From assembly GCA_945867285.1 (NCBI GenBank), contig CAMBHX010000018.1, positions 1 through 19,162 on the forward strand: 19,162 nt of DNA, read 5' to 3'. Below are positions 1-5,970 of the stretch, one piece after another; position 1 is the stretch's first letter; each line of letters begins with the position of its first letter. A model generated the notes under the pieces. The model searched no databases. It saw only the letters and a program-made list of their open reading frames with translations, and was not told the origin of the DNA. This DNA is from Sulfuricurvum sp. IAE1 (GTDB lineage Bacteria; Campylobacterota; Campylobacteria; Campylobacterales; Sulfurimonadaceae). The position numbers were made by a program, and so were the translations under genes.

Positions 1-34
1 ACTCAATAATCCTTATAATATTGCTATGTTTTCA

Positions 35-63
35 TTGGATAACATTATTAAATCTGATACAAT
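35..63 (+). promoter_or_regulatory. Predicted sigma70 promoter upstream of the hairpin at 69-120
   Basis: A -35-like TTGGAT (35-40) and a -10 TACAAT (58-63) are separated by 17 bases, and a TG dinucleotide one base before the -10 makes it an extended -10. The predicted start of transcription is about 69-71, exactly where the hairpin begins. A second possible -10, TATAAT, lies at 14-19. The elements are seen directly; activity is inferred. Confidence 0.5.
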
Positions 64-68
64 ATTTC

Positions 69-120
69 TAATGAGGCATTGGGTCTGCTTTTGGTGCAGG
101 TAAGACCAATGCGCTCATTA
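69..120 (+). other. Strong imperfect hairpin at a predicted RNA 5' end (candidate small RNA or structured leader)
   Basis: TAATGAG (69-75) pairs with CTCATTA (114-120), and GCATTGG (76-82) pairs with CCAATGC (106-112), with one unpaired G at 113. After a bulged G at 83 the stem continues with TC (84-85) on GA (104-105) and TGC (86-88) on GCA (96-98). The terminal loop is 89-95, and 99-103 is unpaired on the 3' side. No T-run follows closely, so it is not a standard terminator. A promoter ends just before it, so a transcript would start with this hairpin. I recognise no known RNA family. It could be a small RNA, a protective 5' structure or the relic of a palindromic repeat. Confidence 0.4.
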
Positions 121-144
121 TCACCTTTTAGCTACAATTACTTT

Positions 145-339
145 ATGAATTATACCCCTCAACAATTTCTTTTATCCTAGTACAAACAAAACGGCCGTCA
201 CGATTTACCCTAGCGTACGACCAATAATCCTTACCATATTTATATTAGTGAAAAAATGCTCCAACAAACACAGGTAAAAACTGTCCTTGAACGGTTCTAT
301 TTTCCTTTCCTTGAAGCCTCCCCTACAATGGAAGATTTA
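145..339 (+). pseudogene. mutY: Degenerate duplicate of the mutY 5' end
   Basis: This stretch aligns without gaps to the intact mutY at 515-709 with a constant offset of 370 bases, start codon included. Its frame would read like a MutY N-terminus, with NGRH, NPY, the catalytic-glutamate motif SEKMLQQTQV and ERFYFPFLEA. It is interrupted by TAG at 178-180 and again at 211-213. Both stops replace tryptophan codons that are TGG in the intact gene. Similarity ends at 339-340, about 65 codons in, and the frame then stops at 364-366. The part before 247 matches the intact gene at only about 58% of bases, while 247-339 matches at about 91%. It cannot encode a working glycosylase. A TACAAT at 133-138 sits six bases before the ATG, as it does before the intact gene, so the copy kept a promoter-like element. 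Confidence 0.85.
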
Positions 340-503
340 GGCGTAATGAAAAATTCGGGTTGCTGAAAAGCTCAGGAAACTTCGCTAACATCGGGGTTTG
401 CAAAAGGTTTTTTAAAATGGATTGTAAAAAAGCACTAAGAAGTGCCCAAAATGTAAAAGTTTTTTTACCACCACATAGATTTTTTTAGAAATATGTATTT
501 AGA
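340..503. other. Orphan stretch between the mutY relic and intact mutY
   Basis: Similarity to mutY stops sharply at 340. The following bases match nothing else in the window and contain no convincing gene. One short frame (about 315-488, plus strand) stays open but has no early start codon or recognisable motif. The stretch carries a left-pointing terminator-like hairpin (426-445) and an A/T-rich tail leading into the mutY promoter. It may be what remains of an insertion sequence or of a deleted minus-strand gene. No terminal inverted repeat pair or target duplication is visible, so this stays a guess. Confidence 0.35.
426..445 (-). terminator. Orphan intrinsic terminator reading leftward
   Basis: Read on the minus strand, GCACT-TCTT-AGTGC is followed at once by six T residues (the A-run at 426-431). 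That is the layout of an intrinsic terminator, though with a short five-pair stem. No minus-strand gene lies between it and mutY, so it has no client in the window. Confidence 0.4.
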
Positions 504-509
504 TACAAT
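481..509 (+). promoter_or_regulatory. Predicted mutY promoter with almost no leader
   Basis: TACAAT at 504-509 is preceded by T-rich blocks (480-486 and 498-500) in place of a clear -35, which is typical of Campylobacterota. The mutY ATG follows only five bases after the -10, so transcription should begin at or very near the start codon. No Shine-Dalgarno sequence is present. The relic at 145 has the same arrangement. Confidence 0.5.
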
Positions 510-514
510 ACAGC

Positions 515-1459
515 ATGTATAAAGAAGTCCATAAATCGCTTTTAGATTGGTATGATAAAAACGGCCGCCATGAATTGCCTTGGAGGCTTACAAATGACCC
601 ATACAAGGTATACGTGAGTGAAATAATGCTCCAACAAACACAGGTAAAAACCGTCCTTGAACGGTTCTATTTTCCCTTCCTTGAAGCTTTCCCTACGATG
701 GAGTATTTAGCCTCTGCGAGCCTCGATGATGTCCTAAAAAAATGGGAGGGACTTGGCTATTACACCCGTGCACGAAATCTTCATAAAGCAGCATGTCAAT
801 GCGGTGGTATATTGCCAGACAATGCCCACGATTTGATAGAGCTTAGCGGAATAGGACGCTCCACGGCTCACGCTATTGCCGCTTTTGCCTATCGTGAACC
901 ACTCCCCATCCTTGATGCCAATGTCAAACGGATACTACATCGCTATTTTGCGCTTGAAAAACGGGATGAAAAACAGTTGTGGGAGCTTTCCTACAAACTT
1001 TTCGACCCTCTTCACCCTTTCGAGTATAATCAGGCGATGATGGATTTAGGCAGCATGATATGTCTCAATAAAAACCCTCTATGTTCCCAATGCCCCTTGT
1101 ACGAAACATGTCAAGGCAAGAGTATGCCACACTTCTACCCAGCCCCAAAGAGCAAAACCATCAAACCCATCCGCAACCGCTTCATAACCATCTACACCCA
1201 TCAAAATCATTATGCCCTCACCCAACGTAAAGAGCGCTTTTTGGGTGGATTATGGGGATTTTTAGAGACCCAAGAGTTGGTGAGTGAAACCAATTTTTTA
1301 GGGCATATCACACAAAGCTACAGCCACTTTACTCTTAAAGCGGATGTTTATCTATGCGATGATATTTTTGAGGGAAAAGATTTCGAATGGTTCACACTCG
1401 AGGAGATTAAGAGCTTGTCTCTAAGCCGTGCGGATCATAAAGTATTATCTTTTTTATAG
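515..1459 (+). CDS. mutY: A/G-specific adenine glycosylase MutY
   Basis: MutY removes adenine mispaired with 8-oxoguanine during base-excision repair, preventing G:C to T:A mutations. The 314-residue protein has all family hallmarks: the recognition motif SEIMLQQTQV with the catalytic glutamate at residue 36, a helix-hairpin-helix LSGIGRSTAHA near residues 110-120, and ILDANVKRIL with the catalytic aspartate at 134. A [4Fe-4S] site is formed by Cys183, Cys190, Cys193 and Cys199 in the usual C-x6-C-x2-C-x5-C spacing. The C-terminal third is the NUDIX-like 8-oxoG-recognition domain, with an SHF loop near residue 270. Length is normal for a short MutY. The ATG at 515 is chosen because the N-terminal helix and WYDKNGRHELPWR motif begin right after it; there is no ribosome-binding site, and the message may be leaderless. 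It is the only plus-strand gene here, it converges on ttcA, and a broken copy of its 5' end lies just upstream. Confidence 0.96.
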   Translation: MYKEVHKSLLDWYDKNGRHELPWRLTNDPYKVYVSEIMLQQTQVKTVLERFYFPFLEAFPTMEYLASASLDDVLKKWEGLGYYTRARNLHKAACQCGGILPDNAHDLIELSGIGRSTAHAIAAFAYREPLPILDANVKRILHRYFALEKRDEKQLWELSYKLFDPLHPFEYNQAMMDLGSMICLNKNPLCSQCPLYETCQGKSMPHFYPAPKSKTIKPIRNRFITIYTHQNHYALTQRKERFLGGLWGFLETQELVSETNFLGHITQSYSHFTLKADVYLCDDIFEGKDFEWFTLEEIKSLSLSRADHKVLSFL

Positions 1460-1469
1460 CTTTGAAACC

Positions 1470-1496
1470 CAAACTGTTATACGAATCATCAGTTTG
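1470..1496. terminator. Weak hairpin between convergent mutY and ttcA
   Basis: CAAACTG (1470-1476) and CAGTTTG (1490-1496) form a seven-pair stem with a 13-base loop in the 46-base gap between two convergent genes. The position suits a shared terminator, but neither strand has a clear T-run after it. Confidence 0.25.
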
Positions 1497-1505
1497 TGCG
1501 TAACA

Positions 1506-2264
1506 TCAAACAGTAAACCTAGCAGAGTCAAAAAAAGAGTCATCACTAATATGCCCAAACGCACTATTGAGTGAAATAAATAGATCAGGAAACTGCTGTT
1601 CCATTTGTGCCAACATCACCTTCATACTCGCTCTGGCATGCGGCATTTTGACATCAAAACGCATCGAAGGACACGCTTCATCACCAATAGTGGGCATATC
1701 GTTTTCACTCGCACACGCTGCCAATTGTCGCTCACGTAGTTGAATCAACGGTCGTATAACCACCAAACCATTACTGGCTTTATATTTAGGTGCCAACGCT
1801 CTTAAGTGTGAGTTATAGATCATATTCATAAAAAAGCTTTCCGCTGCATCATCGAGATGATGTCCAAGAGCCACTTTATTACATCCATGTGTTTGTGCCG
1901 CACTGTATAACGCTCCACGGCGCATACGAGAGAAAAAACTGCAAAACGACGAGTTAGGGCGGATCTTATCTTCCGCTAATGCATATGTGTTTGTATCATG
2001 TATAATATGAGGGATACCATAAAGAGCGCAATGGGCTTTGAGCTTTTCCAAATCCTCGCCCATACCATAGGTCACCGTTACAGCAAGAAGCTCAAACTTA
2101 AACGGAGCACGACGCTGTTGCTCCATGAGGGCATGAATCATTGTGAGCGAGTCTTTTCCGCCACTAAGACCTACGAGGATTTTATCCCCCTCTTCGATGA
2201 GATTAAATGCCGCATTGGTTTGCCCCATACGACGCATAATTTTTTTGTTGATATTAATCTTCAA
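1506..2264 (-). CDS. ttcA: TtcA-family tRNA 2-thiocytidine synthetase (PP-loop ATPase)
   Basis: TtcA adenylates and thiolates cytidine 32 of certain tRNAs, using a PP-loop ATPase and an iron-sulfur cluster. The PP-loop SGGKDS (residues 34-39 from the chosen start) and GHHLDD (134-139) are clear, and the RMRRGALY block matches the segment that follows the cluster cysteines in TtcA. At the usual CxxC site the sequence is Cys108-Ser-Phe-Phe, so the second cysteine is missing. Another cysteine, in GDEACPSMR, is at 198. This may be a subfamily trait of Campylobacterota, or a related thiolase. Start choice is uncertain: the frame is open to a GTG at 2297, but that would overlap mtnN by 44 bases. 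The TTG at 2264 overlaps the mtnN stop by 11 bases and yields the expected N-terminus (basic helix, then NLIEEGDKILVGLSGG). An ATG at 2237 is also possible. It is the last gene of the minus-strand run. Confidence 0.85.
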   Translation of the reverse strand: MKININKKIMRRMGQTNAAFNLIEEGDKILVGLSGGKDSLTMIHALMEQQRRAPFKFELLAVTVTYGMGEDLEKLKAHCALYGIPHIIHDTNTYALAEDKIRPNSSFCSFFSRMRRGALYSAAQTHGCNKVALGHHLDDAAESFFMNMIYNSHLRALAPKYKASNGLVVIRPLIQLRERQLAACASENDMPTIGDEACPSMRFDVKMPHARASMKVMLAQMEQQFPDLFISLNSAFGHISDDSFFDSARFTV

Positions 2265-2946
2265 TACGCTTGACCATTTCCAGCACAAATCTAGCACTAA
2301 CCTGTGCGGATGTTTTCAAGAATGCATCAAAATCTTCCACCGCTCCACCATTAGCCGTATCACTAATAGCACGCAAAACAAAACACGGTATGCCAAAATT
2401 TTGACACACACACGCCACGCTTGCCCCTTCCATCTCCAGTGCGTCTGCATTAAATGTCTTTGCAATCCAGTTTTTGCGCTCAAGCGAAGCCACAAACTGA
2501 TCCCCCGTAGCAATAATCCCCTCATACAGTTCAACACCCATATCAATGGCTATTTCACCTGCCAATGAACGCATCTCATCATCCGTAGGTGCCATCAATG
2601 TCCCCTCAGGGATAAAACCATCAGGATGACCAAAAGCGGTAATATCAACATCATGCTGGCAAAGTTGGGTTGCCATAATCAAATCACCAATAGCAAGTTC
2701 ATCGCTGATCCCACCTGCGACACCGCTAAATAATAGTTTTTGCGCCCCGAAACGCTCAATCATCACAGTAGCAGTAATCGCTGAAAAGACTTTACCAATT
2801 TTAGAATACGCAATGACTAGATTATGCTCCGCATAGCTACACGTATAAAAAACATTACCTGCATACTCATGTGTCTGATACTCACCTACATTTTCCAAAA
2901 TTGGTTCAATCTCTTCACGCATCGCACCCATTATTGCTATTGTCAT
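2254..2946 (-). CDS. mtnN: 5'-methylthioadenosine/S-adenosylhomocysteine nucleosidase (probably also aminofutalosine hydrolase)
   Basis: This enzyme splits adenine from methylthioadenosine and S-adenosylhomocysteine, feeding methionine salvage. In Campylobacter and Helicobacter the same protein also hydrolyses 6-amino-6-deoxyfutalosine in the futalosine route to menaquinone; that role is inferred here from the lineage. The 230-residue length is standard. The N-terminal IAIMGAMREEI carries the catalytic Glu12. FSGVAGGI (residues 73-80) is the phosphorylase-superfamily glycine motif, MEGASVA supplies Glu173, which contacts the ribose, and AISDTAN supplies the catalytic Asp196. A GAGGAAT ribosome-binding site precedes the ATG. 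It starts 14 bases after the nitrilase-family gene stops and overlaps the start of ttcA, so the three are probably cotranscribed. Confidence 0.95.
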   Translation of the reverse strand: MTIAIMGAMREEIEPILENVGEYQTHEYAGNVFYTCSYAEHNLVIAYSKIGKVFSAITATVMIERFGAQKLLFSGVAGGISDELAIGDLIMATQLCQHDVDITAFGHPDGFIPEGTLMAPTDDEMRSLAGEIAIDMGVELYEGIIATGDQFVASLERKNWIAKTFNADALEMEGASVACVCQNFGIPCFVLRAISDTANGGAVEDFDAFLKTSAQVSARFVLEMVKRIED

Positions 2947-2960
2947 TCTTATTCCTCTAA

Positions 2961-3719
2961 TTACGAATTTTTTGCGATATATCGCTCTAGTTTTTGCAGT
3001 TTATGATTTAAACTTACTTCCGACACTGTAACATCAAACAATGGCAATGTGTGTTCCGCATATCCAGTCGGTGTAATCACGCGACTGCCACCCCAAAAGC
3101 CCAAGCCATCTTCAAACCCGACACGATTAACAAATACCACGTACGCTTTGGTGAGCAATGCCAATGATTTAAGCAAAGCATCCCACTGTTGTTCGATTTC
3201 TAATCCCTCATCACTAAAATTTCGTGCTGGTGATGCCGCAATGACATAGACAATATCACAGTTTTGCTTTGCAATATCAGCAAAAGTTGATGCACGCCAC
3301 ACATCCTCACATACTACCATACACGCTTTCCCATATGCCGTATCAAAACTCTCAATCTCATTACCAGCGGTAAAGTATCGTCCTTCTTCAAACATTCCAT
3401 ACGTAGGAAGATGATTTTTATGATGGCACCAAAGCAATGCTCCTTGTGAAAAATACAATGCACTGTTATACACGGTTGCCTTATCCCACAATGCAGCCCC
3501 TACAACAATGTCGCAATCAACACTCAAAGCAGCCATAGGTGCCAATTCTTCTAATGTCCATGCATCTTCATAGAGTTTATCTTGGAGCATATAACCACTC
3601 AAAGCCAGTTCAGGGAATATAATAACATCTGAATTTTTATGTTCACCAATAACTCTCAAAACGTCCTCTAAATTGGAACGATTGAGTTTTGGAGAGGATT
3701 GCGACAGTGAAATTTTCAT
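2961..3719 (-). CDS. Carbon-nitrogen hydrolase (nitrilase superfamily)
   Basis: Members of this superfamily hydrolyse amides or nitriles through a Glu-Lys-Cys triad. All three are present in this 252-residue protein: Glu37 in IIFPELALSGY, Lys101 in HHKNHLPTYGMFEEGRYF, and Cys137 in MVVCEDVWR. The KNHLPTYGMFEEGRYF and VCEDVW blocks resemble the glutaminase domain of glutamine-dependent NAD synthetases more than aliphatic nitrilases, but there is no synthetase domain, so the substrate cannot be named. A stand-alone amidase or an omega-amidase-like role is plausible. Its ATG overlaps the fabD stop codon by four bases (ATGA), which implies translational coupling to fabD. I do not recall this gene at the same place in C. 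jejuni, so it looks like an addition to the conserved cluster. Confidence 0.85.
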   Translation of the reverse strand: MKISLSQSSPKLNRSNLEDVLRVIGEHKNSDVIIFPELALSGYMLQDKLYEDAWTLEELAPMAALSVDCDIVVGAALWDKATVYNSALYFSQGALLWCHHKNHLPTYGMFEEGRYFTAGNEIESFDTAYGKACMVVCEDVWRASTFADIAKQNCDIVYVIAASPARNFSDEGLEIEQQWDALLKSLALLTKAYVVFVNRVGFEDGLGFWGGSRVITPTGYAEHTLPLFDVTVSEVSLNHKLQKLERYIAKNS

Positions 3720-4651
3720 GAAAGAGCTTCACACACCTTTGCCAGAGTCTCCATATCTGAAACATTCAGCGTTTCAATATCGGGTGCGATTTTTTTATTC
3801 AATCCTTTAAGAACTGAGCCATTTCCAAACTCTATCATCCTATCCACTTCACCCATAATAGATTCGATAGATTGTTTGTATTTTACTGGTTGGATAAGTT
3901 GAACTTTGAGCCACTCAATCGCTTCTTTTTTGGTAGAATATTTTTGCATTGATGCATTAGAGACGATAGGAGCGCTGAAAGTATCACTCACAACATTCTC
4001 CATAGCATTACCCAATGGCTCCATAGCACTTGACAGTAATGGACAGTGACTTGCAATCGACATATTGAGCAACATTGCACGCTTTGCTCCCGCTTCTTTA
4101 AATACACTCTCCATAGCTTGCAGATCTTCTTTTATCCCTGCCACGACGAGTTGCCCCGTTTGATTATAGTTTGCTGGCCATACACGCTTACCATTAGCTT
4201 GTGCTGTCGCACACACCTCTTCAACAGCCGAATCATCCATTCCCAATATTACCATCATTCCAGCACTAACACCCTCACATGCTTTTTGCATTAGCATTCC
4301 GCGCTTATGGACTAGCTCAACTGCATCTACATAATCAATTGCACCTGCAGCACACAGTGCACTAAGTTCCCCAAGTGAATGTCCCAAAAACAGTGTTGCA
4401 TCAGTTGGTTTCGACTCTTGAAACAAAGTATAAGCGATAATTGAAATAAGTAAAATTGCTGGTTGCGTATAGGCTGTTTCATTTATTTGTTCATTTTCTT
4501 CAAATAATAACTTAGTAAAATCAACACCAATACGCTCACCAGCTTTATCAAACATTTCTCGTGCCAATGCACTATTTTCATAAAACGATTTACCCATTCC
4601 TATTGTTTGTGATCCTTGTCCTGGAAAAATCATTGCAATTTTTTGTGACAT
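3716..4651 (-). CDS. fabD: Malonyl-CoA:acyl carrier protein transacylase FabD
   Basis: FabD moves the malonyl group from CoA to acyl carrier protein, supplying the extender unit for type II fatty-acid synthesis in the cytoplasm. The 311-residue length is typical. FPGQGSQ lies at residues 9-15, the nucleophile elbow GHSLGELSAL contains the catalytic Ser92, His202 in SIASHCPLL completes the dyad, and GNGSVLKGLNKKI near the C-terminus matches the family ending. The start is supported by an AAGGAAT sequence a few bases upstream. It begins two bases after the AAA+/Fis regulator ends and overlaps the amidohydrolase by four bases, so it is in the middle of a coupled operon. Confidence 0.96.
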   Translation of the reverse strand: MSQKIAMIFPGQGSQTIGMGKSFYENSALAREMFDKAGERIGVDFTKLLFEENEQINETAYTQPAILLISIIAYTLFQESKPTDATLFLGHSLGELSALCAAGAIDYVDAVELVHKRGMLMQKACEGVSAGMMVILGMDDSAVEEVCATAQANGKRVWPANYNQTGQLVVAGIKEDLQAMESVFKEAGAKRAMLLNMSIASHCPLLSSAMEPLGNAMENVVSDTFSAPIVSNASMQKYSTKKEAIEWLKVQLIQPVKYKQSIESIMGEVDRMIEFGNGSVLKGLNKKIAPDIETLNVSDMETLAKVCEALS

Positions 4652-4653
4652 TT

Positions 4654-5421
4654 TTATTCCTTTATTTCCAAATTATAGCTTGTATGCTCAGTTATTTTTT
4701 TGCGTAAAGTATTACGATTAAGTCCCAATCTATCAGAAAGTTGTAGTTGTGATTTAAATCTTTTAATTCCTGCTCGAATCAAAGGAACCTCAAAAAGATG
4801 CAAAAATTGTCGATAGTCATTGTTTCCGCCTAGCCTATCTAAAAGATAATTTTCTGTTATTTCCAATACATTTGCCTCACTCGCATTGCTCAATAAGTAA
4901 TTCAAATAAATTTGTCGTCGCAATGAAAGAGCATTTTCACTAACATCCGCACTAAAATCTTTGGGTAACATAAAGTCATTTTTCCCAAAGATTTTTTTTG
5001 CTTCGTCTAAAAACAGAGAACTTAAAACAGTAATATCTTCTATTCTCTCTCGCAATGGCGGAATAGTGAATTGTATTGCAAATAATTCTTCAAGCTGTTG
5101 AGGAGTATAACGAAAACCACCCGTTGCAATAATTCGAGTTTTAGTCTGCTGTACTTTATCAACAAGACGTTTTAAATTGGCAATATCATCTAGCCGATGT
5201 AAAATAAGAGCACTGTTTGTTTCCAAAGCATTAAGCAATTCATCAAGATTATTTCCATTAACAATAGGAGCGTTAGGCAAAATATAACGAGCAAGAGTGA
5301 GCTTGCCTGTCGATGGCTCTCCATAAATCATGGCATTGACAGAAAGTCCCTTAAGGAGATTGGCAGTTTTAAATGCCTCTGCTGAGGCACTTGAAGCGGT
5401 TAAAAAATTAGTGACATCCAC
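4654..5421 (-). CDS. AAA+ domain protein with C-terminal Fis-type helix-turn-helix, no GAFTGA motif
   Basis: Probably a DNA-binding regulator derived from the NtrC family. From the chosen start, residues 34-41 (GEPSTGKL) form a Walker A, LILHRLDD (72-79) a Walker-B-like strand, and PPLRERIEDI (121-130) the signature of sigma54-activator ATPases. The last 30 residues contain a Fis-type helix-turn-helix with GLNRNTLRKKI, very close to the end of E. coli Fis. There is no receiver domain, and the Walker A to Walker B distance is too short for the GAFTGA loop that contacts sigma54, so activation of sigma54 promoters is unlikely. Start choice: the frame is open to a GTG at 5487, inside slyD. The GTG at 5421 overlaps the slyD stop by only 14 bases and lies just before the first plausible domain residues. 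Targets are unknown. Confidence 0.75.
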   Translation of the reverse strand: MDVTNFLTASSASAEAFKTANLLKGLSVNAMIYGEPSTGKLTLARYILPNAPIVNGNNLDELLNALETNSALILHRLDDIANLKRLVDKVQQTKTRIIATGGFRYTPQQLEELFAIQFTIPPLRERIEDITVLSSLFLDEAKKIFGKNDFMLPKDFSADVSENALSLRRQIYLNYLLSNASEANVLEITENYLLDRLGGNNDYRQFLHLFEVPLIRAGIKRFKSQLQLSDRLGLNRNTLRKKITEHTSYNLEIKE

Positions 5422-5929
5422 AACCGTGATTGCCGCCACTTCCACAACATCCGCTCTCATCCATTGCATTTTCAGCAGGGATTCCACTCATAGCTTCCGC
5501 AGCTGTTGCATCACGGATTTCATTGATGCTAATAGAAAACATCAAATCTTTTCCAGCAAGAGGATGATTAAAATCGATGATAACATTTTCATCACTGATC
5601 TCTTTAACGGTGACTTGAACCGTTCCGCCATCTTCACCTTGTCCATACAATGTCATACCAACATTAAGATCAATTCCTGCAAACTGCTCTTTTGGCAATT
5701 CTTGCCTTGCTTCTTCGTTATAATCACCATACGCATCGCATGCTTTAACGTGAACATCACCTTTTTCACCCATTGCCATATTAGCAATACCGTTTTCTAG
5801 ACCAGGTATAACCTGTCCTTTTCCAAACATGAACACCAAAGGTGCACCACCGATATTGCTGTCAACTACATTTGATCCATCACGAACTTCGTACTGGATT
5901 GAAACAATTTGATTTTCTGAAATTGCCAT
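5408..5929 (-). CDS. slyD: SlyD-like FKBP-type peptidyl-prolyl cis-trans isomerase
   Basis: SlyD catalyses proline isomerisation, acts as a chaperone, and in many bacteria delivers nickel to hydrogenase or urease. The 173-residue protein has the FKBP core, including FMFGKGQVIPGLENGI at residues 33-48, an insert-in-flap domain over roughly 65-125, and a short metal-binding tail CCGSGGNHGCGCH (161-173) with four cysteines and two histidines. The tail makes metal handling likely and would suit a hydrogen-oxidising sulfur bacterium, which is inference. The ATG has an AAGGAT ribosome-binding site six bases upstream. An extended -10 (5958-5966) suggests its own promoter. The tail codons overlap the start of the downstream AAA+/Fis regulator. 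Confidence 0.93.
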   Translation of the reverse strand: MAISENQIVSIQYEVRDGSNVVDSNIGGAPLVFMFGKGQVIPGLENGIANMAMGEKGDVHVKACDAYGDYNEEARQELPKEQFAGIDLNVGMTLYGQGEDGGTVQVTVKEISDENVIIDFNHPLAGKDLMFSISINEIRDATAAEAMSGIPAENAMDESGCCGSGGNHGCGCH

Positions 5930-5957
5930 CGATTTATCCTTATTTTTTAATTGTTCT

Positions 5958-5966
5958 ATTTTAGCA
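5958..5966 (-). promoter_or_regulatory. Extended -10 element upstream of slyD
   Basis: On the minus strand the sequence reads TGCTAAAAT about 29 bases before the slyD ATG, a one-mismatch extended -10. No good -35 is visible, which is usual for this phylum. A start near 5951 would give a leader of about 20 bases containing the AAGGAT site. Confidence 0.4.
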
Positions 5967-5970
5967 TATT

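Noticed and set aside
145..366. Relic mutY read through its TAG codons as a recoded (for example pyrrolysine) gene
   Set aside because: The similarity ends after 65 codons, the frame then stops, most of the enzyme is absent, and the intact gene uses TGG at the same sites. Decay is the simpler explanation.
1..514. tRNA or rRNA gene in the gene-poor left end
   Set aside because: The hairpin at 69-120 has no cloverleaf, T-loop or CCA end, and no rRNA-like sequence is present.
4654..5421. Calling this gene a sigma54-dependent activator
   Set aside because: It has the family signature PPLRERIEDI and a Fis-type end, but no GAFTGA motif and no room for that loop between the Walker motifs.
5330..5800. 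Plus-strand open frame (156 codons) opposite slyD
   Set aside because: It is antisense to slyD and the AAA+/Fis gene, has no ribosome-binding site and a low-complexity translation.
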